From positions 6,982 through 22,701 of the forward strand of contig JANLFZ010000031.1 in the NCBI GenBank assembly GCA_024653385.1: DNA of 15,720 nucleotides. Direction: 5' to 3'. Positions within the stretch are counted from its first letter, which is position 1. The number at the start of each line of letters is the position of its first letter. This stretch comes from Thermoguttaceae bacterium (GTDB lineage: Bacteria > Planctomycetota > Planctomycetia > Pirellulales > Thermoguttaceae). The notes beneath the pieces were generated by a model. The model worked only from the letters and a program-made list of their open reading frames with translations. It searched no databases and was not told the DNA's origin. Shown piece after piece: positions 15,256 through 15,720 of the stretch. The translations under genes and the position numbers were made by a program.

Positions 15256-15720
15256 TTATCGCAGGGTCCCGGACGCCGCGGAACGCTGCGCGATCGGTTC
15301 CGCGATGGGTGCCCGGCTGACGATGCGGATCTCGGTCGGGCGGGTCGTCCAGAGGCGATTTCGCAGGTCGACCGCCGTGCTCAGCCCGGGATCGAACCGA
15401 AGCGACTGATCGGTCAATCGAAGTGCCGCCTCGAGGTCTCCCGCGGCTTCGGCACGCTCGGCGGCCCGCGCAAACCGCCCTGCCACCGAACGCCGGAAGT
15501 CCGCGCTCAGACGCTCCATCGGCACTGCCCGGGGGTCGGCCTGGTCCCAGACCGCCTTGACGGCCACCACCGCGATGATCTCGCTGCGATCGACCGTGAC
15601 AGGCGCCGCAGCGGGCTTGGGTTTGAAAAGCGCCAGCCGATCGTGCCGCCTGGGCGCTTCGGCCGCAGAGGCCGGCTTTGCGCGGAACCAGCCGCCAAAG
15701 ACCACGGTCGTTCCGTCACG
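15256..15720 (-). CDS. Protein of unknown function, 5'-truncated by the window edge
   Basis: The frame is open to the right edge (first codons read RDGTTVVFGGWFRAKP), so a GTG at 15705 is probably internal and the start lies beyond the window. The visible 154 residues begin with DGTTVVFGGW, which resembles the DG-TV-x-GG stretch near the end of secretin-type proteins, followed by a Pro/Ala/Lys-rich linker. Then comes a helical TPR-like pair (RFARAAERAEAAGDLEAALRLTDQSLRFDPG) and a short tail. The secretin resemblance is short and uncertain. No function is assigned. Confidence 0.65.
   Translation of the reverse strand, partial: RDGTTVVFGGWFRAKPASAAEAPRRHDRLALFKPKPAAAPVTVDRSEIIAVVAVKAVWDQADPRAVPMERLSADFRRSVAGRFARAAERAEAAGDLEAALRLTDQSLRFDPGLSTAVDLRNRLWTTRPTEIRIVSRAPIAEPIAQRSAASGTLR

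Overview
The window is GC-rich, densely coded bacterial DNA. Its gene content points to a planctomycete of the Pirellulales type: many exported proteins of planctomycete style, a very large exported PQQ-type beta-propeller with an embedded methyltransferase-like domain, a secreted ADP-ribosylglycohydrolase-like protein, an exported oligogalacturonate lyase paired with a CBM9-like protein, and an S41 protease with an N-terminal helical extension. The lineage is inferred from remembered protein families. There is no rRNA, tRNA, CRISPR array, insertion sequence or phage gene here.

Left part (1-6490, plus strand): the 3' part of a hybrid sensor histidine kinase (GAF tail, PAS, HisKA, HATPase, receiver); an exported S41 C-terminal processing protease behind a good sigma70-type promoter; a small protein of the L-2-amino-thiazoline-4-carboxylate hydrolase family; a Tat-exported PL22-type oligogalacturonate lyase; and, 10 bp behind it, an exported CBM9-like protein. 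The last two look like a small pectin/uronate-use operon. Hairpins follow the kinase and the protease.

Middle part (6555-11336, minus strand; transcription runs right to left): an exported glutathione peroxidase; a two-gene toxin-antitoxin-like cassette whose toxin-like member seems to have lost its central segment; an exported ADP-ribosylglycohydrolase-like protein followed after 2 bp by a PPP-type phosphatase; and an exported protein of unknown function behind a near-consensus -24/-12 (sigma54-type) promoter candidate.

Right part (11337-15720): a 307-bp divergent intergenic region with a perfect 14-bp palindrome; the propeller/methyltransferase fusion gene on the plus strand behind an ideal Shine-Dalgarno; a convergent minus-strand gene of unknown function whose 3' end overlaps it by 41 bp; and the 3' part of a further minus-strand gene running off the right edge.

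I do not see a clearly new multi-gene system. The items most worth a second look are the internally shortened toxin-like gene, the exported methyltransferase-like domain inside a beta-propeller, the exported lyase/CBM9 pair, and the ADP-ribosylglycohydrolase/phosphatase pair. All family calls rest on motif recognition by eye, without any database search.
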